DNA of 64,000 nucleotides. Source: Selenomonas sp. AE3005 (GTDB taxonomy: Bacteria; Bacillota; Negativicutes; Selenomonadales; Selenomonadaceae). Made by a program: the position numbers and the translations under genes. Under the pieces are notes generated by a model, which was not told the DNA's origin, made no database searches, and was given only the letters and a program-made list of their open reading frames with translations. The stretch is taken from NCBI RefSeq assembly GCF_905233635.1, contig NZ_CAJODG010000006.1:20449-84448 (forward strand), given 5' to 3'. Of this stretch, positions 1 to 9,232 are shown one piece after another (position 1 is the first letter of the stretch; every line of letters starts with the position of its first letter).

Positions 1-1107
1 CACGATATTGGTCTTGGTGCGGTCCTCTTTGGCCAGTTCACGCAGCAGGGCCAGCAGTTGTTCCTTCTGCTCCTCTTTTTCCATATCGATGAAGTCGACA
101 ATGATAATGCCGCCGATATCCCGGAGCCGCAGCTGCCGCATAATTTCCGCTGCCGCCTCCAGATTCGTGCGGTAGACAGTTTCCCCAAGATTGCTGTTGC
201 CCGTGTACTTGCCGGTATTCACATCAATAACCGTCAGGGCCTCGGTCTTATCGATGACCAAAAAGCCGCCGGATTTCAATTCCACCTCACGGCCGCCCAC
301 GTTTTCCAGCTCTTCTTCCAGGCCGTAGTGCTTAAACAGCGGTTCCCGGTCCTCATAGAGTTTAATGCGTTCCACCAGGGCCGGCGATAACAGCTGAACA
401 AACTCACAGACACGCTGGTAAACAGCCCGGTCATCAATGAGCATTTCCCCCACGTCCTCCGTAAGCGAATCACGGACTATGCGGATGATAAGGTCGGCGT
501 CCCGGTACAGGAGGCTGGCCCCCTTGCTCTTGATATTAAACCGGGCCAGCAGCGAATGCCACAGTTTCTCCAGATACTGTACGTCCTCAGCCAGCGCCGT
601 TTCACTGGCTCCGGCTGCCACTGTGCGGACGATAAGCCCCATGTCCTGCGGACAGATTTTTTCTGCTATCGCATGCAGACGGCTCCGCTCCGTTTCATCT
701 TCAATGCGCCGTGACATGCCGATATAAGCCGCCGTCGGCAGCAGCACCACATGACGCCCCGGCAGGGTGATATGCGTTGTTGCCCGCGGCCCTTTGCTGC
801 CGCTGGCGTCCTTCACAATCTGCACCGGCAGCTGCTGGCCGATATGGATTTTCTGCGGCTTGGGCAGGGTATGCAGTGTATCTGCCGGCAGGCCGCCGCC
901 AATATACATAAAGGCATTCTTGCCCGTGCCAATATCCACAAACGCCGCCTGCATTCCCGGCAGTACATTCTGCACCTGCCCTTTGTAGATATTCCCCACT
1001 AAATGAGAATGCGTCGCCCGCTCCACTTCCAGAGCCATCAGCCGCCCCTCATCCAACACCGCCGCCCGTGTCTCCTCCGGCACAACAGTAATAAGTATGG
1101 TCTTCAT
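1..1107 (-). CDS. rng: Ribonuclease G/E family protein (C-terminus outside the window)
   Basis: Endoribonuclease for rRNA maturation and mRNA turnover in the cytoplasm. The frame is open from an ATG at 1107 to the window edge, giving 369 residues of a usual 480-500, so the C-terminal part is missing. The N-terminus is an S1-like RNA-binding region (about residues 35-115). The two metal-binding aspartates of the family are visible as D295 (VIDVNTGKY) and D338 (IIIVDFIDM), 43 residues apart as in E. coli RNase E. A GGGGAGG ribosome-binding site precedes the start. It is the last gene seen in the minus-strand run that begins at mreB; the same neighbour order is common in Firmicutes. Confidence 0.95.
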   Translation of the reverse strand, partial: MKTILITVVPEETRAAVLDEGRLMALEVERATHSHLVGNIYKGQVQNVLPGMQAAFVDIGTGKNAFMYIGGGLPADTLHTLPKPQKIHIGQQLPVQIVKDASGSKGPRATTHITLPGRHVVLLPTAAYIGMSRRIEDETERSRLHAIAEKICPQDMGLIVRTVAAGASETALAEDVQYLEKLWHSLLARFNIKSKGASLLYRDADLIIRIVRDSLTEDVGEMLIDDRAVYQRVCEFVQLLSPALVERIKLYEDREPLFKHYGLEEELENVGGREVELKSGGFLVIDKTEALTVIDVNTGKYTGNSNLGETVYRTNLEAAAEIMRQLRLRDIGGIIIVDFIDMEKEEQKEQLLALLRELAKEDRTKTNIV

Positions 1108-1168
1108 ACACACACCTCCCCTCGTAAAAAATTTTCCAAAGTGTCCGGCAAAGCGCCGACAAGCCCCC

Positions 1169-1264
1169 AGCGCCCAAGGAAGGGCGCTAAAGGCCTTTAA
1201 ATCCCGTGATGGGATTTAGGCCTTCGCTTTCTTTTGGTTACTTTTCTTCGCAAAGAAAAGTAAC
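1169..1264. repeat. Three consecutive intergenic hairpins
   Basis: Three stem-loops lie between the radical-SAM gene and rng. The first (1169-1188) has arms AGCGCCC/GGGCGCT, the second (1192-1222) pairs GGCC..TAAATCCC with GGGATTTAGGCC, and the third (1237-1264) has a perfect 12-bp stem GTTACTTTTCTT/AAGAAAAGTAAC. None ends in a clear U-run on the minus strand, so they look more like processing or interspersed-repeat structures than a terminator. Confidence 0.6.
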
Positions 1265-1275
1265 TGCTCCTCGAA

Positions 1276-3888
1276 CTACACGAGTTCAATCAAACCTTTC
1301 CCCCCGGACAGCATGGCTGTGCGGGTAATCTTCGCCTCAGCCGGGTTGACGGGCAGGCCGAACTGTTCCGCCAGTACCAGAATAACCTCACTGGGCTTGA
1401 CACTGCCGGACTGGGTGATGGCAATATCCAGCTCCATTTCCAGCTGACTGCCGTTTTCCCGTAAGGTCAGCGGCTGCAGCATATACTGCTTTAACTCAAT
1501 ATCACGTTTCTTCTTAGGCGTAATGCGCTGATAATTGACCTCGGCGGCCTCATTATACCGGCGTACAGCGGCCAGAGCCTCTGCCGCCGGCCCTGTCAGT
1601 TCCAGGCAGGCGCGGTAACGGGCCTCATCGGCCTCCGCCATCAGCGCCTTATGCTTGCCGTGGACTTCACGCAGGCCTTTGAGCTCAATCCCCTTAGGCA
1701 GCTGCGCCTTTAACTTATCAAAGACCTCCGGCTGGCACACAGGTTTTAACAGTTCAAATTCCATGTACTCCGCCTCGCTCGTCACGCCCAGGGGCAAGGC
1801 CGAGGCAAAGGCCACCTTCATATGGTGATTGAACCCTTCGGAGTAAGCCATGGGCAGCTGGGCACGCTTAAAGGCCCGAATGAAGATATTGGCGTAATCC
1901 AAATGGGAAACATAACGCAGCTCCTCGCCTTTGGTGACCTCCGCCCGGAATTTATACAGGGTACGGGGACGGCCGGCGTCCTTGGGGTCACGATGAACTT
2001 TCGGCGGCAGTTCCGGTGACTGGTAATCACGCTCCGCCTCGGCCTTGGCGTAGTCGATAACATGCACACCCAGATTCGGGCAGATACCGCAGGCGCTGCA
2101 CTTGCCCCGGCGGCAATCCTCAGTCAGTGCCGCCTGCATGGCCTTCTGCCACTCACGCTGCAGGAACTCCGCATTGACACCCGGGGACGTAATCTCCCAG
2201 GGCAGAGCCTCATTGAAATCACGGGTACGCTGGTTGTAATACGTGCCGTCAATACCGCATTTTTCCAAAGCTGTCAGCCAGATTTCATGCTTGTACAAAT
2301 CCGTCCAGCCATCGAATTTGGCCCCGTCCTGCCAGGCCTGGTACAATACCTTGGCCAAGCGCCGGTCACCACGGGCAAAAATTCCCTCAATGACTGACAG
2401 GCGGGCGTCATGGTAGTTAAATGTAATGGCCCGGTCCGTGATGTGGGACTTTAAAAGCTCCTGCCGGCGCTGGAATTCCTCGATGGGCAGCTGGCCGAAC
2501 CACTGGAACGGCGTATATGGTTTGGGAACGAAACAGGACACGGACACCGTGACCTTGCAGCCGCGTTTGCCCTTGATTTCCGTATAGAGGTCAACGACCT
2601 TCTTGGCCAGCCGGGCAATGCCGATAACGTCCTCATCGGTTTCCGTGGGCAGGCCCATCATGAAGTAGAGTTTTACCTGTTTCCAGCCCTGCTTAAAGGC
2701 AGAGGCACAGGCATTCATGAGGTTTTCCTCCGTGACGCCCTTGTTGATGACATCGCGCAGGCGCTGGGTGCCGGCCTCCGGCGCAAAGGTCAGGCCGGAT
2801 TTACGCACCTGCTGCATTTTGTGCGCGAGGTCGATGGAAAAGCTGTCAATACGCAGGGACGGCAGGGAAAAGCTGACTTCCTCGTCCTTGAACTCCGCAA
2901 ACAGGTCGTCAACCAGCCGTCCCAGACAGGAGTAATCCGCCGAGGACAGGGAGGTCATGCTCATTTCATTGTAACCGGTGCTGTCGATAAGGCCGCGGGC
3001 CATGGACTTCAGATTTTCTTCCGTGCGTTCCCGGGCCGGACGATAACAGATACCGGCCTGACAGAAACGACAGCCCCGTGAACAGCCGCGGAAAAGTTCC
3101 AGCATCACGCGGTTATGGACGATATCCATATAGGGCACCAGAGGATTTTCGACGGAACTTACCTTATCCATATCACGGCAGACGCGCTTATAGATAAGCG
3201 TTTTAGCCTGTTCATGCAGGGGTTTTATGCCCGTATAGTCACCGGCAGCATTATACTGCGGCTCATAGAAAGCAGGCACATAGATACCGTCAAGGGACAG
3301 CAGGCTTGCCAAAAAGCCACGGCGGCCGCCCGGACGGCCGGCTTTTTTCCACGCAATCAGGGCCTTAGAGACTTCAACCACAGCCTCTTCCCCTTCACCC
3401 ACGATGAAGAAGTCAAAGAAATCGGCCACAGGTTCGACGTTGTACACGCAAGGGCCGCCGCCGACAATAAAGGGCATATCCTCGCCACGGTCACGGCTCC
3501 ACAGGGGAATCCCGGCCAGGTCCAGCATATTGAGCACATTGGAGAAAATCATCTCATACTGCAGGGAAAAACCAACGAGGTCAAACTTATTTATTTCATG
3601 TTTGCTCTCCAGGGAGAACAGCGGAATCTGCCGCTGCCGCATTTCCTGTTCCATATCAATCCAGGGCGTGTAAACGCGTTCGGCGGCAATGTTTTCTTCC
3701 CTGTTCAAAATCTCATAAAGAATCGCCAGGCCCAGATTGCTCATGCCCACTTCGTAAACATCGGGCAGGGCCAGGGCAAAGGTACAGTCAACGCTGTGCC
3801 AGTCCTTGACCCGGGCATTCCATTCGCCCCCTGTGTACCGGGCTGGTTTCAACACCGACTGGAGCACTTCATGTTCAAGTCGTACCAT
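1276..3888 (-). CDS. TIGR03960-type B12-binding radical SAM protein fused to DUF2344 (TIGR03936)
   Basis: Protein of about 870 residues. The N-terminal two thirds match the radical SAM family with a cobalamin-binding-like N-terminus; the [4Fe-4S] motif CSRGCRFC lies near residues 266-273. The last about 230 residues (from FRAEVTKGEELRYVSHLDY) are the DUF2344 domain. These parts are separate genes in many Firmicutes and fused here. The function is unknown; the fixed position between rodA and rng suggests a conserved RNA- or envelope-related role, which is inference. I prefer the ATG at 3888 because GGAGGA lies 10 nt upstream; an in-frame ATG at 3918 has no ribosome-binding site. Confidence 0.88.
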   Translation of the reverse strand: MVRLEHEVLQSVLKPARYTGGEWNARVKDWHSVDCTFALALPDVYEVGMSNLGLAILYEILNREENIAAERVYTPWIDMEQEMRQRQIPLFSLESKHEINKFDLVGFSLQYEMIFSNVLNMLDLAGIPLWSRDRGEDMPFIVGGGPCVYNVEPVADFFDFFIVGEGEEAVVEVSKALIAWKKAGRPGGRRGFLASLLSLDGIYVPAFYEPQYNAAGDYTGIKPLHEQAKTLIYKRVCRDMDKVSSVENPLVPYMDIVHNRVMLELFRGCSRGCRFCQAGICYRPARERTEENLKSMARGLIDSTGYNEMSMTSLSSADYSCLGRLVDDLFAEFKDEEVSFSLPSLRIDSFSIDLAHKMQQVRKSGLTFAPEAGTQRLRDVINKGVTEENLMNACASAFKQGWKQVKLYFMMGLPTETDEDVIGIARLAKKVVDLYTEIKGKRGCKVTVSVSCFVPKPYTPFQWFGQLPIEEFQRRQELLKSHITDRAITFNYHDARLSVIEGIFARGDRRLAKVLYQAWQDGAKFDGWTDLYKHEIWLTALEKCGIDGTYYNQRTRDFNEALPWEITSPGVNAEFLQREWQKAMQAALTEDCRRGKCSACGICPNLGVHVIDYAKAEAERDYQSPELPPKVHRDPKDAGRPRTLYKFRAEVTKGEELRYVSHLDYANIFIRAFKRAQLPMAYSEGFNHHMKVAFASALPLGVTSEAEYMEFELLKPVCQPEVFDKLKAQLPKGIELKGLREVHGKHKALMAEADEARYRACLELTGPAAEALAAVRRYNEAAEVNYQRITPKKKRDIELKQYMLQPLTLRENGSQLEMELDIAITQSGSVKPSEVILVLAEQFGLPVNPAEAKITRTAMLSGGKGLIELV

Positions 3889-3942
3889 TTCGTTAATTTC
3901 CTCCATACATCTTTTCATTACATGTTCTATGTAGAACTTAGA

Positions 3943-3964
3943 GAAGGCTCCCTAAGGAGCCTTC
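3943..3964. terminator. Hairpin between rodA and the radical SAM gene
   Basis: A perfect 9-bp stem (GAAGGCTCC/GGAGCCTTC) with a 4-nt loop starts just after the rodA stop codon. No U-run follows on the minus strand, so it may be an mRNA processing or stability element rather than a full terminator. Confidence 0.45.
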
Positions 3965-3965
3965 C

Positions 3966-5069
3966 CTAAAATTCTAATTTCTTTTTTCTAAGTTGAATGT
4001 TTATGAGTATCGCCACCGCCATAATGTTGGTAGTCAGCGAGCTGACACCATAACTCATCAGCGGCAGGGGAATGCCGGTAACCGGCATTATGCCCAGCGT
4101 CATGCCCACATTGACCAGCACATGGAAGGCCAGCATGGACGTGATACCCACCGCCAGCAGGCGGCCAAACATATCACTGGCGTCCTTGGCTATCTGCACG
4201 CCGCGCCACAGGACAACCATATACAGCAGGAGCAGGCACACCACACCGATGAACCCCAGTTCCTCGCCCACGACGGCAAAAATGAAGTCAGTGTGGTTCT
4301 CCGGCAGGAAGTTCAGCTGGCTCTGCGTACCTTCAAAGAGCCCCTTGCCCCATAGCATACCCGAACCAATGGCTATCTTGGACTGAATGATATGATAACC
4401 GGAGCCTAAAGGGTCCACATTGGGGTCCATAAATACCATGATACGCATTTTCTGATAATCCTTCAAAAAATGCCATAACAGGGGCAGCATCGCGATGCCG
4501 GCAGCAAATATGCCCCCGAGCAGCCGCAGTCTTATACCGCAGACAAAGACCATACCGAAGAATATAGCCAAAAAGACCAGCGACGTCCCGAGGTCCGGCT
4601 GTTTCAGCACCAGCAGGAACGGCAGCCCCACATAGGCCGCCACGGGGATAAGGTCTTCCAGCGTATTGAGCTTGCCCACCTTTTCCTCCAGCATACCGGC
4701 CAGGGACACAATCATAATCAGCTTGGAAAATTCCGAAGGCTGAATACTGATGGGACCGATGGAAATCCACCGCTGAGCGCCCAAAGCCGACTGGCCTATC
4801 AGCATAACCGCCAGCAGCATTATCAGATTGAAAACGTAGAGCTTATTGCCATACCCCTGCAGCATTTTGTAATCAAAATTCATCAGAAATGCTGCCATGG
4901 CCAGATTGACTACAGCAAAGAGTCCCTGCCGGGCCACGAACCAATAACGCTCCTCACCGGGCGTATTGATGTGCGTGGCACTGCCGATGATGATGAGGCT
5001 CATCAGGAGAATCCCTGCCGTGGCCATCATTAGCGTCCAGTCTGTGCGGCGCAGGATATTTTTTGTCAT
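3966..5069 (-). CDS. rodA: Rod shape-determining SEDS glycosyltransferase RodA
   Basis: SEDS-family peptidoglycan polymerase of the inner membrane, working with PBP2 and MreBCD in lateral wall growth. The 367 residues hold about ten hydrophobic segments. The C-terminal signature ending in GIPLPLMSYGVSSL is typical of RodA/FtsW/SpoVE. It follows minE by about 20 nt and belongs to the mreBCD-mrdA-minCDE-rodA run, where mrdA supplies the cognate transpeptidase. Confidence 0.95.
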   Translation of the reverse strand: MTKNILRRTDWTLMMATAGILLMSLIIIGSATHINTPGEERYWFVARQGLFAVVNLAMAAFLMNFDYKMLQGYGNKLYVFNLIMLLAVMLIGQSALGAQRWISIGPISIQPSEFSKLIMIVSLAGMLEEKVGKLNTLEDLIPVAAYVGLPFLLVLKQPDLGTSLVFLAIFFGMVFVCGIRLRLLGGIFAAGIAMLPLLWHFLKDYQKMRIMVFMDPNVDPLGSGYHIIQSKIAIGSGMLWGKGLFEGTQSQLNFLPENHTDFIFAVVGEELGFIGVVCLLLLYMVVLWRGVQIAKDASDMFGRLLAVGITSMLAFHVLVNVGMTLGIMPVTGIPLPLMSYGVSSLTTNIMAVAILINIQLRKKKLEF

Positions 5070-5090
5070 GCTATCCTATCTTCTCTCCCC

Positions 5091-5357
5091 TTAACCCTTG
5101 TCATGTTTCATGTTGTTGACGGGGATATTGGCTACCAAAGCTACGGAATCATCATCATTGGCCAGGGATATTTCCATTTCCTTCTGATTGATTTCCATGT
5201 AGTTGGAAATGACCTTGATAATATCATTTTTCAAGTTGTCCATGACTTCCGGGGAAATATTGGCCCGGTCATGAATGAGCACGACTTTCAGACGGTCATG
5301 GGCAATTTTTCCTGATTGTTCTTTCTTGCCAAAAATCTTCATCAATGCGTCCAACAT
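5091..5357 (-). CDS. minE: Cell division topological specificity factor MinE
   Basis: MinE stimulates the MinD ATPase and drives pole-to-pole Min oscillation, so the division inhibitor is lowest at midcell. The 88-residue product has the normal MinE layout: an N-terminal membrane/MinD-binding helix (MLDALMKIFGKKE), then the RLKVVLIHDRA strand-helix and a C-terminal dimerisation region. I chose the ATG at 5357 because GGAGG sits 7 nt upstream; it overlaps the end of minD by 16 nt, suggesting translational coupling. Having MinE rather than DivIVA alone fits a Negativicute. Confidence 0.95.
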   Translation of the reverse strand: MLDALMKIFGKKEQSGKIAHDRLKVVLIHDRANISPEVMDNLKNDIIKVISNYMEINQKEMEISLANDDDSVALVANIPVNNMKHDKG

Positions 5358-5371
5358 ATTCGACCCTCCTA

Positions 5372-6160
5372 TCATCTCTTAAAAATATGCTTAAGACGTT
5401 TCCACCAGCCGTCTTTATGGAATTCCATAAAGGGCACATCTTCACCCAGCATGCGGGCTACGATGTTACGATATGCCTGACCAGCCTGGGAGTCCTCCAA
5501 AGTGATACAGGGTTCGCCCTTGTTGGTACTGGTAACGACCTTGATATCATCTGGCACCTGACCAATGCAATCCAGGGACAGAATATCATTGATATCATCC
5601 ATATTCAGCATGTCGCCGCTTTCCACCATATTGGGACGGATACGATTGACGATGAGTTTGATGTTTTCCTTGTCGGCACGGCCGAGTTCGCCGATAATCT
5701 TGTCGGCGTCACGCACAGCAGAAATCTCCGGCATGGTGACCACCAAAGCCGTATCCGCAGCGGCAATGGCCGTCTTGAACCCCTGTTCAATACCTGCCGG
5801 GCAGTCGATGATGATGAAGTCAAACTCCTTGCGCAGCTCATCACAAAGTTTTACAAGCTGTTCAGGATTTACTGCCATCTTGTCCTTTACCTGCGAGGTA
5901 GGCAGCAAAAAGAGATTGTCGTATTTCTTATGACGAACCAGAGCCTTCTTGTAAGGAACACGGCCTTCGGTAACGTCGATGAGGTCATACATAATGCGGT
6001 TTTCCAGGCCGAGGAGCAGGTCAAGATTGCGCAGGCCCGTATCAGTATCCACCAGCACTACCTTCTTGCCGCGCATAGCAAGGCCCATACCTAAATTTGC
6101 CGTTGTCGTAGTCTTACCAACGCCGCCTTTACCAGAGGTTATTACATAGATTTCACTCAT
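5372..6160 (-). CDS. minD: Septum site-determining ATPase MinD
   Basis: ParA/MinD-family membrane ATPase that recruits MinC. The deviant Walker A motif GKGGVGKTTT is at residues 10-19. The C-terminus ends in an amphipathic membrane-targeting helix (GWWKRLKHIFKR). Length (262) is normal for the family. It lies between minC and minE in the standard minCDE order. Confidence 0.97.
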   Translation of the reverse strand: MSEIYVITSGKGGVGKTTTTANLGMGLAMRGKKVVLVDTDTGLRNLDLLLGLENRIMYDLIDVTEGRVPYKKALVRHKKYDNLFLLPTSQVKDKMAVNPEQLVKLCDELRKEFDFIIIDCPAGIEQGFKTAIAAADTALVVTMPEISAVRDADKIIGELGRADKENIKLIVNRIRPNMVESGDMLNMDDINDILSLDCIGQVPDDIKVVTSTNKGEPCITLEDSQAGQAYRNIVARMLGEDVPFMEFHKDGWWKRLKHIFKR

Positions 6161-6171
6161 ACTGTTAATTC

Positions 6172-6846
6172 CTACCTTTCTATTGGTTCGATTACGATTT
6201 GACCATCTTTTATGGACGCGCGCTCAGCACGGTCCGTTTTTTCCATCTCGTCCGGACTCCGGGCGATGAGGTTGGAAATCCTTATCTGAGTGGGCATCAG
6301 GTGGTCAGCGATGATAAACGCCGTGCTGTCGCCATAGGCGCCGGCATGTACCATGCCCCGGCAGGTACCGCGGATATCAATGCTGCCGCCGGCGATAATC
6401 TGCGCGCCGGGGTTCACGTTGCCGCATACCAGTACCGATGATTTCGTCGTGATTTCCTGCCCGCCGCGCAGGGTGCGGTTAATGACCACCATTTCCTGCG
6501 GCTGCAGTTCTTCCTTGGCCGCCGGCGGTTCCGGCGGGGCAGGTTTTACCTCAGCCTGCGGTTTCTTTTCCGCCTGCATTTTCGCGGCCTGTTCTTCCTC
6601 TGATTCGGGGCGCTGTGTCCGGCAAATCAGACCATGCTCGTGGAAGAGCCGCTGCAATTCATCACGCTCACTGCCCCGAAACACATCCCGGGGAATGAGG
6701 ACCAAGGTGCCCCGCAGGAAAAAGGTGGAGCCGGACTCCAGCTTTTTCAGCAAGTTTGCCCGCACATCCTCAAAGGATGCATCAGGAGCAAAGCTGAGCT
6801 GCAAACCCAGGGATGTACCCTTGATTTTTACAATATCTTCACTCAT
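6172..6846 (-). CDS. minC: Septum formation inhibitor MinC
   Basis: FtsZ polymerisation inhibitor. The 224 residues show an N-terminal MinC_N domain (about 1-105), a proline/alanine-rich linker (about 110-135) and a C-terminal beta-helix domain that binds MinD and dimerises. The C-terminal loop reads RSPD where E. coli has RSGQ. It directly precedes minD. Confidence 0.95.
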   Translation of the reverse strand: MSEDIVKIKGTSLGLQLSFAPDASFEDVRANLLKKLESGSTFFLRGTLVLIPRDVFRGSERDELQRLFHEHGLICRTQRPESEEEQAAKMQAEKKPQAEVKPAPPEPPAAKEELQPQEMVVINRTLRGGQEITTKSSVLVCGNVNPGAQIIAGGSIDIRGTCRGMVHAGAYGDSTAFIIADHLMPTQIRISNLIARSPDEMEKTDRAERASIKDGQIVIEPIER

Positions 6847-6873
6847 GGCTGTCCTCGTTTCTCTTAAAAATAT

Positions 6874-8685
6874 TTATTGCTTAGCGGCCTGCTGTGCTGC
6901 CCCGTTTTGCGGTGCAGCAGGCTTATTCAGGCCAAACCAGGCTTCTAAAACCTTACGGCCGATAGGCACGGCGGACTGGGAACCGAAACCGCCCTGTTCC
7001 ACCACTACGGCCACGACTATATCCGGATTGGCAAAAGGCCCATAGGCCACAAACCAGCCATGGTCACGGCCATGCGGGTTTTCTGCCGTACCGGTCTTAC
7101 CGGCAATCTCGATGGGGAATCCCCTAAAGATTGAGGCTGCCGTACCAACCTTGGTAACGTCATGCAGACCAGCCTGTACGAGGCTGATAACATCTGCCGG
7201 CACATCAAGTGTTGACAGCAGTTCCGGCTTAAATTCCTTGACGGTACTGCCATCAGGCCCCACAATGCGGTTAACCAGATGGGGTTTAAAGCGCTTGCCG
7301 TTGGCAGCGATTTCCCCCATAACCATGGCCGCCTGCAGGGGTGTCACCAGATTAAAGCCCTGACCGATGGCGGCGTCGAAGGTTTCCGACAGGTACCAGT
7401 CACCGTCCTCAAAGTTCTTTTCCTTGTAACGGCGATTGGCCACAAGGCCATCGGACTCATACGGCAGGTCAATGCCGGTAATCTTGCCCAGACCAAACAT
7501 CCGGGCGTATTTTTCCAGCCGGTCAATGCCTAAGCGGTTGCCCATTTCGTAGAAATACACGTTATCGGAATGAGCCATGGCCTGTTGGAAGTTGATAAGA
7601 CCCAGCGCCTCACCTTCGGCGTTGCCCTTGGGGATAATCCAGTGATGACCGCTGTCCATGATGAGTTCTGACGGACTCACGACGTTTTCCGTCAGCGCGG
7701 CCGTACCCGTTATAATCTTAAAGGTAGACCCCGGCGGATATTCACCGGTGATAGTCTTGTTATCCATCGGATGATAGGGATTGTTATTAAGTTTATCCCA
7801 ATCCTTGCTGGATATGCCATGGGCAAAGAGGTTGGGGTCAAAGGCCGGCCGGCTGACCATGGCCAGCACCTCGCCTGTCTGCGGATTGAGGCAGACCACG
7901 GCGGCCGCATTGGCATGGATTAACTTCAGCTGCTCGTCCACGGCCTTTTCGGCGGCGGTTTGCAGGTTCTTATCAATAGTCAGGTACAAATCCGCGCCGG
8001 GAATGGGCTGCTTGATACCGAGAATCTGTACCGGCTTGCCAGTTACGTCAACCTCGACCTGCTGGCCGCCATTCTCACCGCGCAGTTCCTTATCGTAGAC
8101 CTTTTCCAGGCCGAATTTGCCGATAATGTCGCCGCTCTTGTAGCCTTCGTCCTTTTTCTTCTCCAGCTCCATGTCATTTATTTCACTGACATAGCCGTAA
8201 GTATGGGCAGCCTCTTCCTTATTCATATAATCGCGTATGGGCTGAACTTCGATGACCACCCCGGGATAATTGTCTTTTTGTTCCTCGATGATGGTGACGA
8301 TGTCCGGCGTCACATCTGCTTTAATGCGGATGGGGTCAAAACCCGTATGCGCCGCGATTTTTTTATCGATTTCCTCCACCGGCACCTTCAGCAGGGTGGA
8401 CAGACGCTGTATCACCACCGGGTCGATTTTGGTCATTACCGGCATCAGGGATACGGCAAAGCCGGGACGGTTCTGCACCAGCAGCTCACCGTTGCGGTCA
8501 AAAAATGTCCCGCGGGGCGCCATGGTAGGAATTATGCGGATGCGGTTGCCCTCTGCGAGTCTGGCATAATTCTCACCATCATAAATCTGCAGGTAGCCTG
8601 CCCGGCCGATAAGCACGGCGATGACCAAAACAGCCAGATAGCCCAGCACGTCCAGCCGCCCGCCGTATTCGTCATTTTCCAGCAA
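6874..8685 (-). CDS. mrdA: Penicillin-binding protein 2 (transpeptidase)
   Basis: Class B PBP that crosslinks lateral peptidoglycan with RodA. One membrane anchor lies near residues 12-30, followed by the PBP dimerisation domain and transpeptidase domain. The three active-site motifs are present: SxxK in PPGSTFK (about residue 319), SDN in AHSDNVYF (about 371) and KTGT in AGKTGTAENP (about 528). The start appears to be TTG at 8685, with GGGAGAG about 8 nt upstream. It follows mreD in the elongasome run. Confidence 0.95.
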   Translation of the reverse strand: MLENDEYGGRLDVLGYLAVLVIAVLIGRAGYLQIYDGENYARLAEGNRIRIIPTMAPRGTFFDRNGELLVQNRPGFAVSLMPVMTKIDPVVIQRLSTLLKVPVEEIDKKIAAHTGFDPIRIKADVTPDIVTIIEEQKDNYPGVVIEVQPIRDYMNKEEAAHTYGYVSEINDMELEKKKDEGYKSGDIIGKFGLEKVYDKELRGENGGQQVEVDVTGKPVQILGIKQPIPGADLYLTIDKNLQTAAEKAVDEQLKLIHANAAAVVCLNPQTGEVLAMVSRPAFDPNLFAHGISSKDWDKLNNNPYHPMDNKTITGEYPPGSTFKIITGTAALTENVVSPSELIMDSGHHWIIPKGNAEGEALGLINFQQAMAHSDNVYFYEMGNRLGIDRLEKYARMFGLGKITGIDLPYESDGLVANRRYKEKNFEDGDWYLSETFDAAIGQGFNLVTPLQAAMVMGEIAANGKRFKPHLVNRIVGPDGSTVKEFKPELLSTLDVPADVISLVQAGLHDVTKVGTAASIFRGFPIEIAGKTGTAENPHGRDHGWFVAYGPFANPDIVVAVVVEQGGFGSQSAVPIGRKVLEAWFGLNKPAAPQNGAAQQAAKQ

Positions 8686-8731
8686 AAATTATCTCTCCCA
8701 TAAAGAAAGGCACCCTGCCAGGTGCCTTAAC

Positions 8732-9232
8732 TCAGTTTGTTTCTTGTGTGCGCATTTTCTTATCCATATTATATGTAAGATAATGCACCGGATAGGCAAA
8801 AGCCAACTGATAGATAAGCATCGGCAGCAGCATATACTGTACATTGCTTACCGGATTAAAGCGATACCCTAATAATACCATAAGTAACGCTAAAATAAAA
8901 TAGTTAGCCGCCGTTACGGCCAGGGAGGCAAACACTGGCAAAAAAAACTGTTCCTTAAAGACACGATTGGCAAGCCGGCCGCATAAATGTCCCAATAATA
9001 AATGGGTAAAGGCGTGCATGCCTAAAAATGAGCCCATGGCCAGGTCCTTCAACATGCCCGTGGCAAAGCCCATCATGGCTCCCTGCTCCGGTCCGCGCAA
9101 AAAAGCATAAGAGGTCGTGAGCAGGAGCATAAAATCAGGGCTGATGCCATGATAGCTCATCAACGGAAAAAATGATGTCTGCAGGGCGTAAAGCACCACC
9201 ACAAAGACAATCCATTTTATGATATTACTCAC
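8732..9232 (-). CDS. mreD: Rod shape-determining membrane protein MreD
   Basis: Small polytopic inner-membrane component of the Rod complex: 166 residues with about five hydrophobic segments, usual for MreD. Its ATG overlaps the mreC stop codon (9229-9232), indicating translational coupling. Identification rests on hydrophobicity, size and position between mreC and mrdA as well as sequence character. Confidence 0.92.
   Translation of the reverse strand: MSNIIKWIVFVVVLYALQTSFFPLMSYHGISPDFMLLLTTSYAFLRGPEQGAMMGFATGMLKDLAMGSFLGMHAFTHLLLGHLCGRLANRVFKEQFFLPVFASLAVTAANYFILALLMVLLGYRFNPVSNVQYMLLPMLIYQLAFAYPVHYLTYNMDKKMRTQETN

Noticed and set aside
3115..3969. 284-codon plus-strand frame opposite the radical SAM gene
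   Set aside because: Antisense shadow of a well-supported gene; no ribosome-binding site and no family resemblance. The same holds for other long antisense frames, such as those at 16967-18094, 22066-23301, 24563-25648 and 42518-43588.
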